A stretch of 64,000 bases of DNA from Streptomyces sp. man185 (GTDB lineage Bacteria > Actinomycetota > Actinomycetes > Streptomycetales > Streptomycetaceae). The stretch lies in contig NTHE01000030.1 in the NCBI GenBank assembly GCA_002551355.1, positions 1 to 64,000 of the forward strand, given 5' to 3'. The translations under genes were made by a program, and so were the position numbers. The notes below the pieces were generated by a model. The model saw nothing but the letters and a program-made list of their open reading frames with translations. It did no database searches and had not been told where the DNA came from. How positions within the stretch are numbered: the first letter of the stretch is position 1; the number at the start of each line of letters is the position of its first letter. Positions 23,491 to 31,225 of this stretch are shown one piece after another.

Positions 23491-24879
23491 ATGACTGCCT
23501 GTGCCATCGAGGGTGAACCCGAAACGGAACCGGGAACGCGACCGGGATCGGATCCGGAATCGGAGCCCGATCCGGAGGGGTCCGATCGGGGCCGCTCCGA
23601 AGCGGAGGCCCCAGCGAGGGCCGCAGCCGAGGCTGCCCCCGAGAGGTCCGGCGACCCCGGGAAGCACGCCCGGACGGCCGAACACAGCCCGCCCGGCCCG
23701 ACCGCGGCCGAGGGGCCGGGGGAGGCGGCGTCGGCCGACGCCGCGCCGCTCCCCGGCGGCTTCACGCTGACCGCCGACGGGGCCTATGCCGCCCGGCTCA
23801 CCGCGGCTCCCGGGCCGCCGGGGGAACGCGCCTGGTATCCGGAGCGGTGGACGCTGGACGGCCCCGAGCCGTACGCGGTACCTCTCCCCCTCGACCAGCC
23901 GGAGGAGCCGGAATCCGAGGTGGCCCCGCTCGCCGACGGGCGGGTGCTGATCCGACGGCAGGTCGCGGACCGGCAGATGTTCTCGCTGCTCTACCCGACC
24001 GGGCCCGGGACCGGCGAACTCCTGCTCGGCGCGGTCGAGTGCGCGGACATGACCCTGCTGCCGCCGTCCCCGGACGGCCGGTCCGTGTACGCCCTGGCGG
24101 CCGGCGAGCACCACTCGGCGCTGTGGCTGGTGGCGGGCGGAGCGTTCGGGCCCGAGGAGGTCGCGCGGATCCCCGGGCACTGCTCGGGCGGGGTATGGCT
24201 GGACCGGGCGGGCCGGATACTGGCACTGGACCGGCAGGACCCGGGCGGCGGACCGGTCAAGGCGGTCGCCGTCGACCTGGGCCGACGGGGCGAGGTGACG
24301 CCGCTGCTCCAGATCGCACCGGGGAGCGACGACCGGCTGCTGCTCGCGGACGCCGACAGCGGGCTGCTGCTGCTCCGCTCCGACGCCCCGGGCCACGACC
24401 GGATCGGCTGGGGGGTGCTGGGGAGCTGCCTGCCGGTGAGGTTCCCGGAGTGCCTGCGCCTCGCGGATGTGGCGGTGACGCCGTTCGCGGTGCAGCCGGG
24501 CCAGATGCTGATGCCGGAGAGCTGCGCGGTGGCGCTGCGGATCGACGGGGCCCCGGGGAGCTGGGTGGGCGTCTGGCGTCCGGCGGGCCGACGGCTGCAC
24601 CAGTTCGCGGCTCCGCTGGGCTGGGCCCCGGGGGCCGGATACTGGAGCCGGGACGGGGTGCTGCGTCTCCCGTACGCGAACGGGGCGACACCCTGCGGCG
24701 TGGCGCTGCTGGCCGCCCCCGAGGACGTGGATCACTCCGAAGCGACCGGCGGTACGGGTGAGAGGGTGGGCGGAATGGAGGACGGAACGGAACCGTCCGC
24801 GCCCGTCGCCGCTCCTGCTGTGTACAAGCCCGTTCCGTTGGGGCAGGCGCCTCTGCACAGGACCGCTCGACCTGATTGA
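23491..24879 (+). CDS. conserved hypothetical beta-propeller-like protein
   Basis: I cannot assign a function to this 462-residue protein. The first ~85 residues are a low-complexity acidic Pro/Glu/Ser linker (EPETEPGTRPGSDPESEPDP). The rest is a repetitive beta structure with recurring hydrophobic-strand and SPDGRSVYALAAG-like units every 40-50 residues, suggesting a propeller. No signal peptide or membrane segment is seen. The ATG at 23491 has GGAGGTG eight bases away and is preferred over a GTG at 23428 that would add 21 residues. It is transcribed away from the iron-regulated lipoprotein gene. Confidence 0.75.
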   Translation: MTACAIEGEPETEPGTRPGSDPESEPDPEGSDRGRSEAEAPARAAAEAAPERSGDPGKHARTAEHSPPGPTAAEGPGEAASADAAPLPGGFTLTADGAYAARLTAAPGPPGERAWYPERWTLDGPEPYAVPLPLDQPEEPESEVAPLADGRVLIRRQVADRQMFSLLYPTGPGTGELLLGAVECADMTLLPPSPDGRSVYALAAGEHHSALWLVAGGAFGPEEVARIPGHCSGGVWLDRAGRILALDRQDPGGGPVKAVAVDLGRRGEVTPLLQIAPGSDDRLLLADADSGLLLLRSDAPGHDRIGWGVLGSCLPVRFPECLRLADVAVTPFAVQPGQMLMPESCAVALRIDGAPGSWVGVWRPAGRRLHQFAAPLGWAPGAGYWSRDGVLRLPYANGATPCGVALLAAPEDVDHSEATGGTGERVGGMEDGTEPSAPVAAPAVYKPVPLGQAPLHRTARPD

Positions 24880-25008
24880 ATTCGGGGCCTGGGCTACGCG
24901 GCCGCACCGGGCGGGTACCGACGGTGACCGGGTCGGATGGCGGTGGCGGGGCTTGCGACACACGTAGGTGCGACACAGGTAAGCGATCACAACGGGGTGA
25001 CTTCCCAC

Positions 25009-25179
25009 ATGTCCGAAGCACGGACCGACACGACCCAGCAGCGCCCGACGGGGGCGGACGAGGGAGCCGGAACCGGTGGTTCCGGAAAGCACCGAGGGGG
25101 TGCGTCGGCGGAGAACACGTCGGTGCAGCCGCACGGCCGCCACCGCCGGCCCGCAGCAGAGGAATCCAGGGCGGCCTGA
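25009..25179 (+). CDS. small hydrophilic hypothetical protein (56 aa)
   Basis: This short frame, MSEARTDTTQQRPTGADEG..., is rich in Gly, Thr, His and Arg and ends in HGRHRRPAAEESRAA. It looks intrinsically disordered. A weak GGGGTGA site lies nine bases before the ATG, and a strong terminator hairpin follows 21 bp after its stop, which supports a real short transcript. No domain or function can be named. Confidence 0.5.
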   Translation: MSEARTDTTQQRPTGADEGAGTGGSGKHRGGASAENTSVQPHGRHRRPAAEESRAA

Positions 25180-25199
25180 ACCGCCGAGCAGCTCAGCGC

Positions 25200-25238
25200 G
25201 GAGGGCCCGGACCGGCGGACAGCCGGTCCGGGCCCTCC
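25200..25238 (+). terminator. strong intrinsic terminator
   Basis: A 17-bp perfect stem, from GGAGGGCCCGGACCGGC (25200-25216) to GCCGGTCCGGGCCCTCC (25222-25238), with a 5-base loop. It separates the small ORF from the convergent SDR operon. Two direct copies of GCGTACAGGCCCTC follow at about 25242-25274. Confidence 0.8.
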
Positions 25239-25285
25239 CTTGCGTACAGGCCCTCGCGCGCGTACAGGCCCTCACGCGCGTCCGG

Positions 25286-26233
25286 CTACCGCCGCTTCAG
25301 CCCCAGCACTTCGGCGGCGGCGAAGGTCTCGTTCAAAGGCCGGTCCGCGTAGTACGGGGTGAGCATCCCGTCCAGCTCCGCGAAGGTGAAGGTCTCCTTC
25401 GCAGAGTCGAACTGTGCTGCCACCCGGGGCCGTTCGACGACGGCGACCATGCCTCCGTGGACGACGAGCAGTTGCCCGTTGACCCCGGCCGCCGCCGGTG
25501 AGGCGAGGTAGCCGACGAGCGGGGAGACGTGCTCGGGCGCCAGCGGGTCGAGCGCCCCGTCCGCCGGTTCCTGGAAGCCCGCGAACACGTCCTCGGTCAT
25601 CCGGGTCCGGGCGCGCGGGCAGATGGCGTTGGCGGTGACGCCGTACTTGGCGAGGGCGAGCGCGGTGGACGTGGTGAGGCCGACGATGCCGCCTTTGGCC
25701 GCCGCGTAGTTGGGCTGGCCCGCCGACCCCGCGAGGAACGCCTCCGAGGAGGTGTTGACGATCCGCCCGTATACCGGCCCGCCGGTCTCCTTGGAGCGGG
25801 CGCGCCAGTGGGCGGCGGCGAAGTGCGTGGTGTTGAAGTGGCCCTTGAGGTGGACGCGGACCACCGAGTCCCATTCCTCCTCGGTCATCGAGAAGACCAT
25901 CCGGTCGCGCAGGATGCCCGCGTTGTTGACCAGGATGTCGAGCCGACCGTACGTCGATACGGCCGACTCGACGAGTTCGCGGGCCTGTTCGTGGTCGGAC
26001 ACGTCGCCGAGGTGGGCGACGGCCCGGCCGCCGGCCGCGCGGATCTCGGCGGCGACCTCCTCGGCGGGGGCGGCGGACGCCTCGCCGGAGCCGTCGCGGC
26101 CGGCCTGCCCGTAGTCGTTGACGACGACGGCCGCACCGAGGCGGGCCAGTTCGAGGGCTTCGGCCCGGCCGAGGCCGCGGCCCGCGCCGGTGACGATCGC
26201 GGACAGTCCGTCCAGCGGGAGGGGAAGTGACAT
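25286..26233 (-). CDS. SDR-family 3-hydroxyacyl-CoA dehydrogenase-like oxidoreductase
   Basis: This 315-residue short-chain dehydrogenase has the NAD(P) motif TGAGRGLGR (about 16-24), NNAGILRD, and the Ser-Tyr-Lys triad in NTSSEAF...NYAAAKGG. The VVVNDYG segment and long loop before AHLGDVSD are like the dehydrogenase part of peroxisomal multifunctional enzyme 2 and steroid 17-beta dehydrogenases, so it likely oxidises a 3-hydroxyacyl-CoA or ring hydroxyl. The ATG at 26231-26233 is preferred over the adjacent upstream GTG. It is the last gene of the MaoC-ADH-SDR operon under a KstR-like operator. Confidence 0.9.
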   Translation of the reverse strand: MSLPLPLDGLSAIVTGAGRGLGRAEALELARLGAAVVVNDYGQAGRDGSGEASAAPAEEVAAEIRAAGGRAVAHLGDVSDHEQARELVESAVSTYGRLDILVNNAGILRDRMVFSMTEEEWDSVVRVHLKGHFNTTHFAAAHWRARSKETGGPVYGRIVNTSSEAFLAGSAGQPNYAAAKGGIVGLTTSTALALAKYGVTANAICPRARTRMTEDVFAGFQEPADGALDPLAPEHVSPLVGYLASPAAAGVNGQLLVVHGGMVAVVERPRVAAQFDSAKETFTFAELDGMLTPYYADRPLNETFAAAEVLGLKRR

Positions 26234-26267
26234 CACGGTCCTCGGCTTCCTTGGATGCGGGCGCGGT

Positions 26268-27344
26268 TCAGAGCTCGATGCAGGTACGCAGCGACTCGCC
26301 CGTGCGCATCTGGTCCAGGGCGTCGTTGACCCCGTCCAGCCGGACCCGGTGGGTGATCATCGACTCCAGGTCGATGCGGCCCGCCCGCCAGAGCGCGATG
26401 GCCCTCTCGTAGGAGCGCAGGACGTCCCCTCCCCCGAACAGGGAGGGCAGGATGCGCTTCTCGTCGAAGAACAGCTCGAACATGTTGATCTGGAAGGTGT
26501 CGTCCATGGCCCCGGCCCCGACGACGCACAGGGTGCCGCCGCGGCGGGTGTTCTCGTAGGCGGTGCGGGCGGTGGCGGACTTGCCGACGACCTCGAAGAC
26601 GTAGTCGAAGCCCTCGCCGCCGGTGATCCGCTGCTTGGCGTCGGCCAGTTCGTCGGGGGCGACGGCCTCGGTGGCGCCGAAGCGGAGGGCGGCCTCGCGG
26701 CGGGAGGCGACCGGATCGACGGCGATGATCTGGGCAGCCCCCTGGACCCGGGCGCCCTGGATCGTGGAGATGCCCACGCCGCCGCAGCCGATCACGGCGA
26801 CCGACGAACCGGCTTCCACGTTCGCTGTGTTGATGGCGGCGCCGAGGCCGGTGGTGACCCCGCAGCCGATCAGGGCGGCGACCTCGAACGGTACGTCGTC
26901 GGGGATCGGCACCGCGCAGCCCGCTCCGACGACGACCTCCTCGGCGAAGGTGCCGGTGCCCGCGAAGCCGAAGACGTCACCGCCGGGGCGCTTGAAGTTG
27001 GGGGTGCCCGCGTTCATGAAGCCCGCCAGGCACAGCTGGGTCTGGCCGCGCTTGCAGGACGGGCAGTCCCCGCAGGCGGGCAGCCAGCAGACCAGGACCC
27101 GGTCGCCGGCGCTCAGACCGGTCACCCCGTCGCCGACGTCGACGACCTCTCCCGCGCCCTCGTGGCCGGGGATGAAGGGGGCGGGCTGCGGAAGGACACC
27201 GCTCATCGCGGAGACGTCGGAGTGACAGAGGCCGGTGGCGCGGATGCGGAGCTTGACCTTTCCGGGGCCGAAGCCCACCGCCTCGACGTCGTCGAGGACT
27301 TCGAGCTTCTCCTGGCCTGTCTCGTGCAGTACGGCTGAGCGCAT
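26268..27344 (-). CDS. zinc-dependent alcohol dehydrogenase (MDR superfamily)
   Basis: This 358-residue medium-chain dehydrogenase has the catalytic-zinc motif TGLCHSDVS and GHEGAGEVVDVG (about 60-71), a structural-zinc loop CGDCPSCKRGQTQLC (about 90-104), and the NAD site VAVIGCGGVGIS near 185. It interconverts alcohols and aldehydes or ketones with NAD. It is close to mycobacterial AdhD-type and class III enzymes. The start MRSAVLHETG has AGGGGAG upstream. It sits between MaoC hydratase and SDR genes, so it probably handles an intermediate of the same lipid or sterol degradation. Confidence 0.93.
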   Translation of the reverse strand: MRSAVLHETGQEKLEVLDDVEAVGFGPGKVKLRIRATGLCHSDVSAMSGVLPQPAPFIPGHEGAGEVVDVGDGVTGLSAGDRVLVCWLPACGDCPSCKRGQTQLCLAGFMNAGTPNFKRPGGDVFGFAGTGTFAEEVVVGAGCAVPIPDDVPFEVAALIGCGVTTGLGAAINTANVEAGSSVAVIGCGGVGISTIQGARVQGAAQIIAVDPVASRREAALRFGATEAVAPDELADAKQRITGGEGFDYVFEVVGKSATARTAYENTRRGGTLCVVGAGAMDDTFQINMFELFFDEKRILPSLFGGGDVLRSYERAIALWRAGRIDLESMITHRVRLDGVNDALDQMRTGESLRTCIEL

Positions 27345-27392
27345 GGCTGCGGCTCCCCTCACATCGTGATCTACAGCAGGGCTCTGGTGTGC

Positions 27393-28247
27393 TCAGGAGT
27401 GTTCGACGAGCGTGTCGGCGAGGACCGGTGCGTCGTCGCGCTCGGCGGCGGCGACGGTCACCTGGATCCGGCCGTCCCCGGTCCACATCCGGATCCGGAG
27501 GGTCTCGCCGGGGAAGACCACTCCGGCGAAACGGGTGCGGTAGGCGGTGATCCGGGAGACGTCACCGTCCAGCAGGGTGTCGGTGACAGCCTTCAGGGTC
27601 ATGCCGTACGTGCACAGGCCGTGCAGGATCGGCCGGTCGAAGCCGGCCGTCTTGGCGAAGGCGGGGTCGGCGTGGAGCGGGTTCCAGTCGCCGGAGAGGC
27701 GGTAGAGCAGCGCCTGGTCCTCGCGGATCGGACGCGCCACCGTGCGGTCGGGGGCCCGCTCCGGCGGGGCGAGCCGGTCGGAGGGGCCGCGTTCGCCGCC
27801 GAAGCCGCCCTCACCGCGTACGAAGATCTGGGCGTCGTTGGTCCACAGCGGTCCGTCGCCGTCACTCGCCTCGGTACGGAGCACGATGACGGCGGCCTTG
27901 CCCTTGTCGTACACCGCCGCGACCTTCGATGTCTGCACGGCGCTGCCGGTCACCGGGATCGGGCGGTGGACGCGCACGGTCTGCCCGCCGTGCAGGACCG
28001 CGGCGAGGTCCACGTCGATCCCCGGCGCGCCCATCCCCCCGAAGGCGGCGGTGCCCGCGCCCGCGACGGTGGCGAAGCTCGGCAGCACCTGGAGCCGGGA
28101 CTCCAGGGTGTAGCGCAGTTCGTCGGGGTCGGTGGCGGGGGTGCCCGCGCCGAGCCCGAGGTGGTAGAGCTGGACGTCCTTGTGGTCCCAGCCGATCTCG
28201 GCCCGGCGGGGTTCGGCGGCGAGGGCCGCTGAGGCGTCAATGGGCAT
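27393..28247 (-). CDS. MaoC-family enoyl-CoA hydratase 2
   Basis: This is a 284-residue double hot-dog protein like the hydratase-2 unit of peroxisomal multifunctional enzyme 2. It contains DHKDVQLYHLGLGAG and YTLESRLQVLPSFATV in the N-terminal half and the catalytic YRLSGDWNPLHADPAFAKTAGFDRPILHGL (the Asp/His hydratase motif) around residues 180-210. It hydrates trans-2-enoyl-CoA to 3R-hydroxyacyl-CoA. The ATG at 28245-28247 has AAGGAG ten bases away. It is the first gene of a three-gene operon preceded by a perfect KstR-type palindrome. Confidence 0.92.
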   Translation of the reverse strand: MPIDASAALAAEPRRAEIGWDHKDVQLYHLGLGAGTPATDPDELRYTLESRLQVLPSFATVAGAGTAAFGGMGAPGIDVDLAAVLHGGQTVRVHRPIPVTGSAVQTSKVAAVYDKGKAAVIVLRTEASDGDGPLWTNDAQIFVRGEGGFGGERGPSDRLAPPERAPDRTVARPIREDQALLYRLSGDWNPLHADPAFAKTAGFDRPILHGLCTYGMTLKAVTDTLLDGDVSRITAYRTRFAGVVFPGETLRIRMWTGDGRIQVTVAAAERDDAPVLADTLVEHS

Positions 28248-28364
28248 GACGGAGCTGCTCCTTGATGGTGGGAAGACCTCGGCACGGCCGTCCGCACCGT
28301 CGGCCGCACCGAGGTCGTGCGGTGACCGGCAGGGCACGCCCCTTCCGGAACGGGCACGCTCCTT

Positions 28365-28380
28365 CTAGAACGCGTTCTAG
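28365..28380. promoter_or_regulatory. KstR-type operator upstream of the MaoC-ADH-SDR operon
   Basis: CTAGAACGCGTTCTAG is a perfect 16-bp palindrome. Its central 14 bases fit the KstR consensus TNNAACNNGTTNNA at every fixed position. It lies 118 bp before the MaoC start. The KstR-like regulator gene is encoded at 49.9 kb in this window. Confidence 0.82.
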
Positions 28381-28441
28381 CCGATGGCCCATGTATAACG
28401 CAGGCCCCGGAAGTTGGGAAGACTGCTGACGTCCCGTCAGA

Positions 28442-29896
28442 TCACTGGCGTACGGGTCGGCGCCGGGGCCCGCGGTGGTTCGGCAGCCAGACCAGCATCA
28501 CGATCACCCCGGCCAGCAGCACCCCGCTCGCCGTCCGGAAGGCCATCGCGTATCCGGCGGTGACCTCCGCCAGGTCGCCGGAGCCCGCGGTGCGCGCGGC
28601 GGCGACCGTGGAGAGCACCGCGAGGCCCAGCGCGCCGCCCATGGTGCGGGAGGTGTTGACCAGGCCCGAGACGAGTCCGGCGTCGCCCTGCTCCGCGCCG
28701 GAGGTGGCGAGGGTGGCGAGCGGGGTGGAGGCGAGACCGGCGCCGGCCATCATCAGGACGCCGGGCAGGCAGATCGCGGTCAGGTAGGAGCCGTCCACGC
28801 CCATCGTGGACTGCCAGCCGAAGCCCGCGGCGGTGATCAGGGCGCCGGCGACGGCGAGGCTCTTCGCCCCGGTGCGGACCATGAGGCGGGGGGCCAGCTT
28901 GGAGCCGATGACGACGGCCGCCGAGGTCGGGATCAGCGCGAGGCCGGCCTGCAACGGCGTGTAGCCCAGGACGTTCTGGGCGTACACGGTCATGAAGTAC
29001 CACATGGAGAAGGTCGCCGACCCCATGAGCAGCATCGCCACGTTGGCCGAGGACACGGCCCGTACGGAGAAGACGCGCAGCGGGACCAGCGGGACGGCGG
29101 TCCGCGCCTCGACCAGCACGAAGGCGGCCAGCAGCGCGACTCCGGAGAGCAGCGGCACGAGGGTTTCGGCGGCCGTCCAGCCCTCGGCCTCGGTCTGGAC
29201 GATGCCGTACGCGGCGGCGGCGAGGCCCGCGGTGACCAGGACCGCGCCCAGCAGGTCGACGCGGCGGCGGTCGCCCGCGCGGCCCTCGGTGATCCGCAGG
29301 GCGGCGGCGATCAGGACGAGCGCGCCGATGGGCACGTTGATCAGGAGGACCCAGCGCCAGGAGAGGGCGTCGGTGAGGACTCCGCCGATCAGCCCGCCGG
29401 CCGCGCCGCCGCCCGCCCCGACCGCCATCCACGTGCCGATCGCCTTGGTGCGGGCCGGACCCTCCGGCACGGCGGCGGTGAGGATGGTGAGGGTGGCGGG
29501 GGCGAGGACGGCGGCCCCGAGGCCCTGTGCGGCGCGGGCGGCGAGGAGCTGCCAGCCCTCCTGGGCGAGGCCGCCCGCGAGGGAGGCGGCGGTGAAGACG
29601 CCGAGGCCGACGAGGAACATCAGCTTGCGCCCGTAGATGTCGGCGGCCCGCCCGCCCAGGAGCATGAACCCGGCGAACGCGATCGAGTAGGCGTTGACGA
29701 CCCACTGGAGGCCCCCCGCGCTCAGCCCCAGGTCCGCCCGCATGGAGGGCAGCGCCACGTTGACGACGGAGACATCGAGGACGACGAGGAACTGGCCGGT
29801 GCAGGCGGCGAGCACGACGGCCCAGGTGCTGGGCCGTATTCGGGCGGCGGCGGACGGGGCGGTGACGGGCGCGGAGACGTCGGGCATGACGGCCAT
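28442..29896 (-). CDS. DHA2-family MFS transporter (14 TMS)
   Basis: This 484-residue drug:H+ antiporter-type facilitator has VVLDVSVVNVALPSM in the first segment, motif A GGRAADIYGRKLMF, and about 14 hydrophobic segments. Its gene lies between the thiolase and MaoC operons on the same strand, 114 bp after the thiolase stop codon, so it may be co-transcribed with the acyl-CoA dehydrogenase and thiolase. Substrate unknown; uptake or efflux of a sterol or fatty-acid-like compound is possible but not shown. A second in-frame ATG nine bases downstream could also serve. Confidence 0.92.
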   Translation of the reverse strand: MAVMPDVSAPVTAPSAAARIRPSTWAVVLAACTGQFLVVLDVSVVNVALPSMRADLGLSAGGLQWVVNAYSIAFAGFMLLGGRAADIYGRKLMFLVGLGVFTAASLAGGLAQEGWQLLAARAAQGLGAAVLAPATLTILTAAVPEGPARTKAIGTWMAVGAGGGAAGGLIGGVLTDALSWRWVLLINVPIGALVLIAAALRITEGRAGDRRRVDLLGAVLVTAGLAAAAYGIVQTEAEGWTAAETLVPLLSGVALLAAFVLVEARTAVPLVPLRVFSVRAVSSANVAMLLMGSATFSMWYFMTVYAQNVLGYTPLQAGLALIPTSAAVVIGSKLAPRLMVRTGAKSLAVAGALITAAGFGWQSTMGVDGSYLTAICLPGVLMMAGAGLASTPLATLATSGAEQGDAGLVSGLVNTSRTMGGALGLAVLSTVAAARTAGSGDLAEVTAGYAMAFRTASGVLLAGVIVMLVWLPNHRGPRRRPVRQ

Positions 29897-30009
29897 GGTC
29901 GCAGGCGGCGCGTGGCCCGTACATCGGGTATCGGATCCAGGTCCGGGGACCCGGTCACCGGGACCGAGGTCCTACACACCCGCGCCGCGCGCCGCGCGCC
30001 GCACGCGGC

Positions 30010-31200
30010 TCAGCCGCGCCGCAGCAGCGTGACCACCGCCGCTCCGCCGAGGCCGACGTTGTGGGCGAGAGCCGTCCGTGCGCCGGGGACCTGGCGGGCT
30101 CCGGCCTCGCCGCGCAGCTGCCAGGTCAGCTCGGCGGCCTGGGCGATGCCGGTGGCGCCGAGCGGATGCCCCTTGGAGATCAGCCCGCCGGACGGGTTCA
30201 CCACCCACCGTCCGCCGTAGGTGGTGGCCCCGGACTCGACGAGCTTGCCGGACTCCCCCTCCCCGCACAGGCCCAGCGCCTCGTAGGTGAGGAGTTCGTT
30301 GATGGAGAAGCAGTCGTGCAGCTCGATGACGTCGAGGTCGCCCGGGCCGAGGCCGGTGGCCGCGTACACCTGCTGGGCCGCGGCCCGGGACATCGGGGCG
30401 CCGACCGCGTCGATGCACCGGCCGGAGGCGAACGAGGCCTCGGTGTCGGTGGTCATGGCCTGGGCGGCGATCTCCACGGCCCGCTCCCCCAGGCCGTGGA
30501 GGTCGACGAATCGCTCGGAGACCACGACGGCGGCGGCCGCCCCGTCGGAGGTGGGTGAGCACTGGAGCTTGGTGAGGGGGTCGTGGACGGTACGGGCGGC
30601 GAGGATCTCCTCGACCGTGTACGGGTCCTGGAACTGGGCGTACGGGTTGTTCACCGAGTGCCGGTGGTTCTTGGCCCCGACCGCCGCGAGCTGCGCGGGC
30701 GTCGTCCCGTACCGCTCCATGTGCTCACGGGCCGCGTTGCCGAAGATCTGGGCGGTGGGCGGGGACATCTCGTAGCCGTGACCGGCCGCCATGATCCCGT
30801 AGTGCCGGGCGACGGGCGAGGTCGCGAAGTCGCCGCCGTCGGAGCCGCCGCCCAGCGCGCCCCGGGCCATCTTCTCGAAGCCGACGGCGAGGACGCAGTC
30901 GCTGCCGCCGCCCTCGACGAACTGCCGGGCCAGCATCAGGGCGGTGGAGCCGGTGGCGCAGTTGTTGTTGACGTTGTAGACGGGTACCCCGGTCAGTCCC
31001 AGTTCGTAGACAGCGCGTTGTCCGGCGGTGGAGGCCTGGAAGCAGTAGCCGACGGGGACCTGTTGGACCTGGTCGTAGCGGATCCCGGCGTCGTCCAGGG
31101 CGGCGGCGCCCGCCTCGCGGACCATGTCCCAGTACTGCCAGTCGCGGGTCTCGGGCTTCTCGAATCGCGTCATGCCGACGCCGACGATGTAGGCCTTCAT
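30010..31200 (-). CDS. SCP-x-type thiolase / lipid-transfer protein
   Basis: This 396-residue thiolase-fold protein is of the lipid-transfer (SCP-x) branch. The nucleophilic cysteine is in NVNNNCATGSTAL (about 78-90). The C-terminal catalytic features are VIELHDCFSINEL and NPSGGLISKGHPLGATG (about 340-356). It cleaves 3-ketoacyl-CoA, or performs a retro-aldol step as Ltp2 does in sterol side-chain degradation. It begins 25 bp after the fused acyl-CoA dehydrogenase gene, so the two form an operon. No C-terminal SCP2 domain is attached. Confidence 0.92.
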   Translation of the reverse strand: MKAYIVGVGMTRFEKPETRDWQYWDMVREAGAAALDDAGIRYDQVQQVPVGYCFQASTAGQRAVYELGLTGVPVYNVNNNCATGSTALMLARQFVEGGGSDCVLAVGFEKMARGALGGGSDGGDFATSPVARHYGIMAAGHGYEMSPPTAQIFGNAAREHMERYGTTPAQLAAVGAKNHRHSVNNPYAQFQDPYTVEEILAARTVHDPLTKLQCSPTSDGAAAAVVVSERFVDLHGLGERAVEIAAQAMTTDTEASFASGRCIDAVGAPMSRAAAQQVYAATGLGPGDLDVIELHDCFSINELLTYEALGLCGEGESGKLVESGATTYGGRWVVNPSGGLISKGHPLGATGIAQAAELTWQLRGEAGARQVPGARTALAHNVGLGGAAVVTLLRRG

Positions 31201-31225
31201 CTTCCGTCCTGTCTGTTGGTGTGGG